DNA from: Castanea sativa
Lineage: Eukaryota > Streptophyta > Magnoliopsida > Fagales > Fagaceae
Direction of reading: 5' to 3'
DNA: 64,000 bases
Assembly (NCBI RefSeq): GCF_040712315.1
Contig: NC_134024.1
Span: forward strand, 24,378,658-24,442,657
The translations under genes were made by a program, and so were the position numbers. A model generated the notes under the pieces. The model saw nothing but the letters and a program-made list of their open reading frames with translations, was not told where the DNA came from and ran no database searches. Positions 1-10,000 of the stretch are shown piece by piece. Position 1 is the first letter of the stretch. Every line of letters starts with the position of its first letter.

Positions 1-1802
1 GCGTTGACCATAATAAAATCCACCTCGACCGTTTCCGAGCCAGATTGTACAGGCAATCGAATCTGTCCCTTTGGTATGATAACCGTCCCTTTGAAGCTTA
101 TCAGTGGGGAGTCATAAGGAGTGAGATCCTCCAGTTTTAATCTTAACCCCTTGAATAAGTCAGGATACATAATATCTGCGCCGCTGCCTTGATCGATCAT
201 CACCCTTTTGACGTTGTAATTCCCTATCCTCAAAGTGACCACCAGGGCGTCATCATGGGGTTGGATGGTTCCAACCTTATCCTCCTCCGAGAACCCCAAG
301 ACAGGCACAGTCCCTCTAATTCTCTTTGGCTTTGCACCCGACTCCTCGGCTTGGGAGTGTGATACCACCATCACCCTGGTAGGACACGAACCGATCCTGT
401 CAGGTGTAGCGAAGATGACATTAATCGTTCCCAAAGGCGGTCGAGATGAGTTGTTCTTCTGATTATTTGAACCTGACTGACTGCCTTGCCCGTTAGGTTG
501 GTAGAGGTGCTGCTTCAATTTTCCCTCGCCAACAAGCTGCTCCAGATGGTTCTAGAGGGTCCTACACTTCTCAGTGGTATGACCCACGTCTTGATGGTAC
601 TGACAAAAAAGATTCTGATTTCATTTCGTAGGGTCCCCTGCCATCTTACTGGACCATTTGAAGTAGGGTTCCTTACGGACTTTCTCCAGTAGTTGGTGCA
701 CTAGTTCTCGGAATACAGTATTAACTACTTGAGGAGTGGCTGAGCCGGATTGCCTAGAGTAATCTCTCCTCGGCTTATTGTTACGGTACCTGTCCGACCT
801 GAAATCTCTTCTCTTCTGCGGGATAACCTTCGCTTTACCCTTACCCTGCTGTTGATCTTCCTCAACCTTTTTGTACTCGTCAATATGGTCCATGAGGCGA
901 CGTACACTCCGTACGGGCTTCTTGGTCAAGGATTTTCTCAAATCATGATCAGTGGGAAGGCCCACTTTAAAAGTATTAATTGCCACCTCGTCAAAATCTC
1001 CATCTATCTCATTGAACATCTCCCAATACCTGTCAGAGTATGCTTTCAACGTCTCACCCTCCCTCATGGCCACAGATAATAGCGAGTCCAACGGTCGAGG
1101 AACTCTGCTGCATGTAATGAACCGAGACACGAATGCCCTAGTAAGTTCCCTGAACAAACCGACAGACCCCGACTTTAGTCCATTGAACCATCTCATAGCA
1201 ACAGGTCCTAGGCTAGAAGGAAAGACTTTGCACATCAAGGTTTCATTGTGAGAATGCATCGCCATCCTCTGATTAAAGTAGCTCACATGTTCCACCGGGT
1301 TTGTCCGGCCATTATAAATGGTGAAGGTGGGCTGGGTGAACCGTCTAGGGAGCCTTCCATTTTCAATCCTGCATGAGAAGGGCGATTTGGAGAGTTGGTG
1401 TAACGCTTGGCTCATAGCATCGTTCCCCAAGCCCCTAGAGGGAAGCTTCCTATACTTACGGCTTGATAGGTCATCCCCTTCGCAAGAGAAGGTTTCACTA
1501 GGGGGAGTCCTGGACCTTGAATTGTAATTGCTTCTCCGGGATTCCCCTAAAGAAGGATTGGACGGGGGTGAAGCCCGCCTTCGTCTGACACGGTGTAGCT
1601 TTTTCTTGAGGTGGTTAATCTCCCTCTGCATGACCCTGGCATCATCCTCATGGGTGGCATTGCCTCCACCACGCGTATGACTCGTGCCAGAATATACGGT
1701 ATGAACACTTCCCTCTCGATCCCTCCGGCGCTCAAGACGCTCAAAAAGATCTTCGGGCTGTGATCTCTGAGATTCTGCATGGTGTGAACTTAAACCTGCC
1801 AT
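1..1802 (-). pseudogene. Ty3-type gag-protease polyprotein, interrupted by two stops, incomplete
   Basis: The ATG at 1802 opens a 393-codon frame ending at a TGA (623-621). The same frame continues past it to a TAG (554-552) and then stays open to the window edge. Visible parts in order are an Arg-rich N-terminal segment, a Retrotrans_gag-like core (around residues 160-290, with a YFNQRMAMHSH-type stretch and a W-F-N-G-L motif), a basic linker, a zinc-knuckle variant C-x2-H-x4-H-x4-C (605-564) and the aspartic protease signature DQGSGADIMY near 200-170. Plant Ty3 elements often show this variant knuckle and the D-x-G-S-G-A-D protease. The first stop falls just before the knuckle and the second just after it, so a full polyprotein is not expected. 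Confidence 0.85.
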
Positions 1803-1849
1803 AATGTTCCAATTCCTTCAACGCTAGATTTCCCACAGACGATGCCAAT

Positions 1850-2623
1850 TGTAAGCGCACAATTGTACCCGGACCCAAAAACAAGTGTTGGGCTCAGGCC
1901 CAATGAGCCTTATGCAATAAAATTTGTAGAGTATGGATTTAAAACCTAGGTTCGGAATGTTGGAAGTTTAATTGACAGGCTAGAGTGCCATTATCTGTGC
2001 AAATGATAAACAAATATGACAAAGAGACCTACTCGGACTTAAGCTGAGAACGAGTTGTATAAATATTCTCTTTCTATGCCAAAGTTTACAACCCTTAGTT
2101 CCTATTTTTCTCAGCAGAAGGTGCAGATCCCCTTCTCTTTCCTCTCTCTTCTCCTTATATACTTCTTCTTCTTCACTGGTTTATCCACGTGTCGTACAAA
2201 TCTTTCCCTTGGATACTTGTCTCATCCACCGCCTTCTTGAAGTCTTCAAACAATAGCAGGGAAGCTGAATTCTACTGTTCATAGGTCACTTTCCCATTAA
2301 TGCGGCCAGGGAGGTAGATGCAGGGAATTTAATGTGGAGGTAACAGCATTTTTCTTAGATATTTCTCTCACATCCTTGCTTCTAAAGGGTGCTTGAATCA
2401 CCATTTTACCTATCAGTTTTTCCAGAATTCTGTCTCTAACCCTTTTAGCAAGTCCCAGGGTCATTGCTGGGCCTGTTCGAGGAGACATTCCTCCTCGGAC
2501 AACTCCTCAGACCTTTACAGTGCAGACTGACTTGTGGACCTAGAGGCCCTAATCAAAACAAACTGGTACCAGCTAATCAGGCCCAAAACCCAAATGTTTA
2601 TTTAAGAGTTTTTACCCCCCACA
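1850..2623 (-). repeat. LTR of the Ty3-type element
   Basis: The segment starts TGTGGGGGGTAAAAAC on the minus strand (2623 leftward) and ends TTACA at 1850, giving TG...CA termini. It directly adjoins the primer-site-like sequence and the gag leader. A TATA-like TATATAAG lies on the minus strand at about 2162-2155. The partner LTR is outside the window, so boundaries rest on the termini and context. The outer flank GAAAC (2624-2628) is the expected target-site duplication but cannot be tested here. Confidence 0.75.
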
Positions 2624-2640
2624 GAAACAATGAATATATC

Positions 2641-3793
2641 TAAAACTGTTAAGCTTATTAATTATTAAGTTATTAATGTGACTTCGTCTAAAAAAAGAGA
2701 GTTATTAATGCGACTATTTCTATATATATAAAAAAGTTATTAATGCCCCTTGAGTTATATTAGGAAAAAAAAGTTTTATAAATATTAATATTATCAATAT
2801 CTAGATGATTTAAAAGATCAATAATAATTCATTTTAGAAAAAAAAAAATCATTTCACTTTATAGAAATTGAAAAATGAAAAAGACATTTTTATTAGTCAA
2901 GGCACTATTGCTTGCTTTCAAAAGAAGCGGATTTAATACTTCATGATAAAATAGTATATGATTTAAATTAAATTTGTTGCCAATCTTACCATAGAGGCTT
3001 CAAATTACTCGTTGCAAATATCGTTGATTAATAGGACCCAGAGTAAGAACTAGTTTCCAAAAACATCTCCCAAAATTATAGATCCTAAAGTATGGTATAT
3101 AAAAAAAAAAATCTAATAATTATCTTATATAAATGGCTATAATAATAATATGCCTATCTTCCATTTTCTTGCAATCGGTCAAAAAATTCAAAACTTCTAG
3201 GATACTAATTATAACAATTTGGAGTTGAAGTGATATTTTAGTAGTAATAACATTTTTTTTTTTGTAAATATGCTATCATATTTTAAAGATATGGTTAGAT
3301 TGCCCTCATTTTAGGATCTTAAACTATATTTTTTGTTTTTTGAGAGAGAGATCTTAAACTATGTTTGTTCTTGAACAATACAAAAATTCCGAGATATATT
3401 TATCTTTTGCCCTTTTTTATGGAATTTTTTGCCCCTTTGTTTGATATAAAATTGTTTTGCAGGATAAATTGTTACACAGTATCAAAACAAAGAATATTTT
3501 CCTATCAAAAAAAAAAAAACAATGACTATTTTGGTTAAAAGTTTAAAATGTTTAAGTTTATTAATTAAGTTATTAATGGACCTGTTTCTCAAATTTTTAT
3601 TTATTAATGCGCCTTTAGTTATATTAGGGAAAAAAAGTTTTATAAATATCAAGATTATAAATATCTTGATAATCTAAAAGACCAATAATAATTCATTTTT
3701 GAATATCCTTTGAAAAAAAAAATCATATCAATTTAAAGAAATTCAAAAATGAAAAGATATTTTTATTAGTCAAGGCACTATTACTTGCTTTCA
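2641..3793. repeat. Direct duplication of an AT-rich spacer segment (2641-2920 and 3541-3793)
   Basis: Both copies contain the same ordered landmarks: TTATTAATTAAGTTATTAATG-like start, a TATATTAGG-AAAAAAGTTTTATAAATAT core, CCAATAATAATTCATTTT or a close variant, and TTTTTATTAGTCAAGGCACTATT near the end. They differ by scattered substitutions and homopolymer length, so the duplication is old. No coding potential or transposon ends are visible. The sequence between the copies (2921-3540) is AT-rich and featureless. Confidence 0.7.
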
Positions 3794-3940
3794 ATAAATA
3801 AATAAATAAATAAGAAGCAAAAATGGGATAAATTTTTTTTTGAGAAATGGGTTTTGTTTCATTTTAATATTAATTTTTATTGTAAAATTATATTTATAAA
3901 TATAAATAGATTTGAAAAAAAAAAAAAAGATTTGAAATTT

Positions 3941-4412
3941 ATCGTTGCTCCATAATAATTGATCTCTTTCATTAAGTCAAAGCTCTAACACACCGTGGGT
4001 TTCAGTTAGCTCAATTGGTAAAGTTTCTGATTATTGAATAAGAGATTTGGGATTCAATCCCCGCCTATACTAAAAACTGATTGGTATCTTGATTTGATGA
4101 TACCATATGTTAAAACTCTCTTAAAAAAAAGCTCTAACTCACCAGTTAATTTATTCTTGCTCTTTATCGTAACAATATTTTAGCTAAATTACAAATCATA
4201 GCCTCTAACCTTGGTAAAATTTTAAATGAGTCTTGTAACTTTTTTCTGTAATTTAAATCCTCTAACTTGATTCTGAAAAAAAAAAAAAAAAAAAAAAATT
4301 CCCCTAACTTTGACTTGCATTCATGTAGTGTTTCAATCCATTTCTGTTCGTGGGTCCATAAACGACATGGTTTTACTCCTCTTTTTATTTTAATTTCTTA
4401 AATTAAAAAACT

Positions 4413-4443
<31 letters not shown>

Positions 4444-4783
4444 TATTTATAGATACAAATGAAATCAATCGTTGCTCCATAATAATTAATTTCTTTCATT
4501 AGGTCAAGGCCATATCACACCAATCAATTTCTTTTTGCTCTTTATCATAAAAATATTTTAGCTAAATTACAAATCATGGCCTCTAACTTTGATCAAATTT
4601 TAAATGAGTCTTGTAATTTTTTTCTATAATTTAAATCCTCTAACTTTGACTTGTGCTCAATCCATTTCTATTGGGTAGGTTCCGTATTTATTAAAAATTA
4701 ACAACGTCGTTTTACTTCTTTTTTAATTTAATTTCTTAAATTAAAAAAAAATCCTGAAAACTAATTATATATATATATACACA
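3941..4783. repeat. Direct duplication of spacer (3941-4440 and 4468-4783), first copy holding the SINE
   Basis: Both copies begin ATCGTTGCTCCATAATAATT and share GCTCTTTATC, TTTTAGCTAAATTACAAATCAT, TTTTAAATGAGTCTTGTAA and AATTTAAATCCTCTAACTT in the same order. The first is longer because of the SINE insertion and a longer poly(A) tract near 4277-4299. Each copy ends in a TA dinucleotide run. The remaining spacer to 5216 is AT-rich with nothing recognisable. Confidence 0.75.
3995..4127 (+). mobile_element. tRNA-derived SINE with target-site duplication
   Basis: The element shows pol III box A (TTAGCTCAATTGG, around 4006-4018), box B (GGATTCAATCC, about 4050-4060) and a short A-rich tail. It is flanked by a 16-bp TSD with one mismatch (AAAGCTCTAACACACC at 3979-3994; AAAGCTCTAACTCACC at 4128-4143). 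It is not a tRNA gene because it cannot close an acceptor stem and ends in poly(A). A paralogous spacer copy at 4468 onward lacks it, giving an empty site. Confidence 0.85.
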
Positions 4784-5216
4784 CACACACACTTTTTTCT
4801 TTCATATTTGGGATTTGGGAAGAAAATTAAGAAAAGGAAAGAACAAGTATAAAAAAGTAAGCTCTTACTTGTTTTTGATTTTATTTTATCAATAACAGTA
4901 TTTGGATTTTTTACTCAAAAGAAAAAAAGAAAAAACCCCAAAACTTTTTAACCCTATACACCCATTTTTGTATGAATCCAAAAACTTGTATTAACAAATT
5001 CATCAAAAAAAAGAAAAGAAAAACAATTTACTAATTCAACAATTGATTTCTATATACATAGCATGTTTTGCTAAATATACAGATCTTATTGTCACTAGCA
5101 AAATCAAAACAAATTTGAAACTCAATTTTACGGTCCAAAGTAAAAAGAAATAAAAAGTTAATTCAAATCATCCAATTTTCCCCTTCATCTTCTCACCAAC
5201 CATCAAAAGTAACAAG

Positions 5217-5332
5217 AAATATTGCGAGGAGAAGTCTATGTGAGCTCTAAGGCACAATGAAGGAGATTGGGTTGTGATGGTGATACTAGTCATGACTCAC
5301 GATATTGGTTGGGTCATAGTGAAGATCTGGGT

Positions 5333-5411
<79 letters not shown>

Positions 5412-5614
5412 CAACTTTTTTTTTTTTTTTTTTTTAAGAATGGTTTTTGAACTTGTTTTAATATTTAAAATCAAAAGACGGTGAATGAAAGAACTGAAAT
5501 ATTGCGAGGAGAAGTCTATGTGAGCTCTAAGGCACAATGAAGGAGATTGGGTTGTGATGGTGATACTAGTCATGACTCATGATATTGGTTGGGTCATAGT
5601 GAAGATCTAGGTCT

Positions 5615-5695
<81 letters not shown>

Positions 5696-6126
5696 CAACT
5701 TTTAATTTTTTTTTTAAAGAATGGTTTTTGAACTTGTTTTAATATTTAAAATCAAAAGATGGTGAATGAAAGAACTGAAATATTGCGAGGAGAAGTCTAT
5801 GTGAGCTCTAAGGCACAATGAAGGAGATTGGGTTGTGATGGTGATACTAGTCATGACTCACGACATTGGTTGGGTCATAGTGAAGATCTCGGTCTCAGAG
5901 AGAGAGAGAGAGAGAGAGAGAGTATTCAACTTTTAATTTTTTTTTTTTAAAGAATGGTTTTTGAACTTGTTTTAATATTTAAAATCAAAAGACGGTGAAT
6001 GAAAGAACTGAAATATTGCGAGGAGAAGTCTATGTGAGCTCTAAGGCACAATGAAGGAGATTGGGTTGTGATGGTGATACTAGTCATGACTCACAACATT
6101 GGTTGGGTCATAGTGAAGATCTCGGT

Positions 6127-6201
<75 letters not shown>

Positions 6202-6281
6202 CAACTTTTAATTTTTTTTTAAAGAATGGTTTTTGAACTTGTTTTAATATTTAAAATCAAAAGACGGTGAATGAAAGAACT
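5217..6281. repeat. Four-copy minisatellite, each unit carrying a (GA)n tract
   Basis: A unit starting ATTGCGAGGAGAAGTC recurs at 5221, 5501, 5782 and 6014 (spacings 280, 281, 232 and about 267 to the array end). Each unit has a ~115-bp conserved head, a (GA)n tract, a T-rich stretch and a ~60-bp tail ending GGTGAATGAAAGAACT. GA tracts occupy about 5336-5407, 5618-5691, 5897-5922 and 6130-6197, so almost all length variation is in the microsatellite. The conserved parts are nearly identical, which implies recent amplification. The array lies 0.8-1.8 kb upstream of the EMF2 start. Confidence 0.95.
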
Positions 6282-7060
6282 ACGATGAATACACAAATCA
6301 AAGTTATAAGACTAAAATTAAAAACTTCAAAGTTATAGAATTGAGTTGAAAATTAATAAAATTTAGATTTTGCAATTTGTAATTTAGCTAAATTAGTTGA
6401 AGTTACCCTAAATGTACTGTAATTAGCATTCATTCCTAATATGAAGTTACCCTAAATTATATTTTTGTTCATAATGTTTTTAATTCCATGTTATGTCTTC
6501 CGTGAAAATAAATGACATGGCAGATAAAATAGCAAAAAAAGGACGGAGCATTAATTTAGTTACAGAAAATGTAATGAATATCCAAATTTTGTTTATGTAA
6601 AATATGTGTGCGATATTTTACAATTAGTCGCTCCGAAATGGACAATAATCTCGTTAATAAATAAATCCTCTTTCTTAAAAAAGAAAAAAAAGAAGAGAAA
6701 GAAGAAGTTTATAGGTTTAATTACACATCAGATTCAGATATCATTTTGTTGTTGTTGTTGTTGTTGTATCATTTGATAAGAACAAGATTTTAAAAAGAGG
6801 CATGCCGTGAAGTAGACGATATTGGTGGAACAATTCATTCCTTATTTTGTCCGCTCCACCTCTTCACATAAATGTATGTATACTTCTCTTTCTTCTTCAT
6901 CGTTCTTTCTTCACTCTCCAACCCCACTTCTTAATTTCTCTTTTTTATTATTTCTGTCCTGGTAGTTAGGGACTTAATTACCTCTCTCTCTTTTTTTTTT
7001 TTTTCCTATATATATAAAAGCCAATTCTAATTGCAGCTGTTAATTAATTTATCAGAAAAT
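6282..7060 (+). promoter_or_regulatory. EMF2 upstream region with pyrimidine-rich leader and TATA-like box
   Basis: The region upstream of the EMF2 ATG contains a short GTT repeat (about 6749-6767), CT-rich stretches (6884-6920 and 6981-7004) typical of plant 5' leaders, and a TATATATATAAAAG box at 7007-7020. If the box is used, transcription would start about 30 bp downstream, leaving a very short leader before the ATG at 7061. Alternatively TTGCAG (7031-7036) or ATCAG (7051-7055) is an acceptor for an upstream exon. The sequence alone does not decide. Confidence 0.45.
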
Positions 7061-10000
7061 ATGTGCCGCCAAGATTCTCGTGTGCGTTTATCTGCCGAAG
7101 AAGAAATGGAAGCCGAAGAAAGCCTCTCAATTTACTGCAAACCCGTTGAGCTCTACAACATTCTTCAACGCCGCGCTATACGAAACGTAAATGCTTCTCT
7201 AATTTTCAAATTCTCTCTCTCTCTCCAAAATTCTCTAACTCAAAACACTTTTTTTTTGTTTTTGTTTTTGTTTAGCCTTCGTTTCTGCAGAGATGTTTGC
7301 GTTACAAAATACAGGCGAAACACAAGAGGAGGTAAATCGTTTTTCCAGTTTTCAAAAAATTTTCATTTCCTTTTTTGAATTTGGTACCTTTTAACTTCCT
7401 TGCTTTGGTTTCTTTGTGTTGGTTGAACTATGTAGAATACAAATGACGATTTCGCTATCGGCCACTGTGAATGAAGTTTTAAAGAGTCAGAATCTGTCTC
7501 CTATTTGCATTTTTTTGGCCAGATTAGTTTCTAATGTTGAGGTAACAACGCAAATATACAATGAGCTTAATTTTTCTTAGCTAATGCTTAATATTGTTGA
7601 TGCTTAAAAGTTGAGCTCACCAGCCATTTTAGTTAAATTGACATGTCATCACTCCACTAGACAAGTCAGGGGGAATAAAAACGATCACTTTTTTTAGCTA
7701 ATGCTTAGTATTATTGGTGCTTAAAGTTGAGCTCACAAGCAATTTTAGCCCTTGAGTTTGAAGTTTAAAGTGATCGCTTTTAGTTAAACTGATTCGTCAT
7801 CACTCATTAGACACGTTGGGGAATAAAAACGATCACTTTGAGTTTCTTAGGGACTAACATCATACTATTTAAGGTTTTTAGGGACTAAAAGTAATCACTT
7901 TAAATTTCAGGGACTAAAATTGATCACGAGCTAAAGTTTAGAAATTGACAGCATATTTTGGACTAAGCTAAATAATTGATCAATTAACTCTACTAGTTTT
8001 TATTGACACTAATTTGAAGTTTGTTTTACCTTCTAAACTGTTCAAATTTCGTGCGTTTGTTTTTATTAACATCATCTTTTGACTACACAACAAAGTATTC
8101 GCCCATGTACCGATTTAGTCGAGGATGCGTATTGGATAGTTCTGCTGGAGTCGAGGGGAGTACTCAAATTCAAGCTCATTTTATACTTCCTGAGATTAAT
8201 AAGCTGGCACCAGAGGCCAAATCCGGCTCACTTGCCATCTTGCTTGTCAGCTGGGGTATTGATTTTATTAATTTTTTTTTTTCATTTAAACAATATGGAG
8301 CAATTTTAAAAGTTTGATTCTCATTGCAAAATTGGTGGCATTTTTATTTTCTTGCAGTTGGAGTTGAAATCCCTTTGGGAACTAATTTGTCGAAGGGTTC
8401 TTTGGATACCAATCTTTTACCATGTAAGATACGCTTTAGTTGCTTAACTCTGTTGTATATAAAACCATTGGGTGCATGTTTTAGCTTAGCTGTTTCTATT
8501 GCTTCACTGTGTATGAGTCATTGGATCTCTTTTTTAATAACTTCTCCGACAAGTCTTATAGATTTAGAGACAAACTTATATATTTAACCTAGGATCACCC
8601 AGAAAGTAAAAGCTTTTGTTATATATAACATTTAAAGTACTCTACAGTGAGATAATCATTTGGAAAGAAAGAAACAACTTAGAAAAAATTAATAAATTGG
8701 TCAAAGAATGCCAATGAGCTATACCTCAAATGGCACCTCCTTGTTTCCTTGTAAGAATAAGGTGGAGGGTTCAAGACTCATTGGGTGTGTGTTACCAATA
8801 AAAAAAAAAAAGATTGGTTGATGAACATACTTTTGAAATATTGGGTTCCAACGTTATATACCGTATTGTAGTATCTGAATTAATTGAAAGTGTGTATTCC
8901 ACCCCAAGATACATTGAGTATGAACCGACATTAGTTTTTCTTGGGCATAAGATTTTATTTTTTGATGATCTAGTTTCATCTTTACTTGACAGCAACTGGT
9001 GGGGGATACTGCTTTTGGGGCAAGATTCCATTGGAATCACTTTATATGTCATGGGAGAGTTCTCCAAACTTTAGTTTGGGGCAGAGGGCTGAAATTATGA
9101 CAACTGTAAACATGAATTCTTGTTTCTCGAAGGTATTGAATTATTAGATGTACTGATTACTTGCCTAGCTATGCCTTATGCTATTGTCATTGTCTAACAA
9201 GTTTACTTCCACTTTTACTCAGTTGAGCTGTTTGAATGAGGACAAATGCATCTCAGTTCAACTTCCCTGTAATTCTGAAACAGTGGTAATTTCTGCCCTC
9301 AGTGTTTACTTGTTCACTGGAGACAAATGATTTAGGAAGCACGGATGCTTCATTTGGGGTGCTGTACCCATGTTGGACACGTGTCAAACACTTGATACTC
9401 TTTGGATACTTCTGCATGGGTGTCCCATTTTAAATTTTTTCTTAAAAAATGCTGGACACAATTGGGACACGAGAACAAGAGGAATCGAATACTATTTTAC
9501 AAAACAAAGAGAACATTCATGCTCTGAATAATAATATTGTTCAGTATTCTAATTTTTTAATATCCTTTAATAGTAATGAATTTGCTTTATTATCCATTAT
9601 TACTCCTAATTTGATAAAAAAATAAATGATTAATAATATATATAAAAATAAAATATTCATAATTTCTCTTAAATTGATATTTGTTTATTATTATATGAAA
9701 AATAAATGCTTAACCATATATAAAAATATAAATAAAAATATATTTAATAATTAATTAATATATGCATCCCTGTCGTACCCATGTCCTACTTTTTCAAAAA
9801 TTGCCATGTTGTCATACTGTACCTACACCCATACCTGTGTCTGTATCCGTGCAAGTACTTCCTAGCAAATGAGTATATTTTTCTTCCCCCCCCCCCTGTA
9901 TTTTCTTTGTTTGTTTATATTTTATTTATTTTTGAGTGCTAGATCACTGTTATTGATAATATCTGTCATGTTCTTTATTGTTTGGGTTTCCAAAGACTAC

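Larger units (their letters stand above)
1..2623 (-). mobile_element. 5' part of a Ty3/gypsy-type LTR retrotransposon, minus strand, running off the window
   Basis: Read on the minus strand, an LTR (2623 down to 1850) is followed by a primer-site-like segment ending in CGTCTGTGGGAA (about 1848-1828), a short leader and a gag-protease reading frame. The order LTR, primer site, gag, protease is that of a Ty3-type element. Reverse transcriptase, integrase and the second LTR would lie to the left of base 1. The copy is decayed: two in-frame stops interrupt gag. Lineage within Ty3 cannot be fixed without the polymerase. Confidence 0.85.

Noticed and set aside
4000..4075. Possible tRNA gene (box A and box B present)
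   Set aside because: No acceptor stem pairing, A-rich 3' end and flanking TSD show it is a SINE.
5334..5573. Minus-strand frame of 79 codons ending in poly(LS)
   Set aside because: It is the translation of a (GA)n microsatellite.
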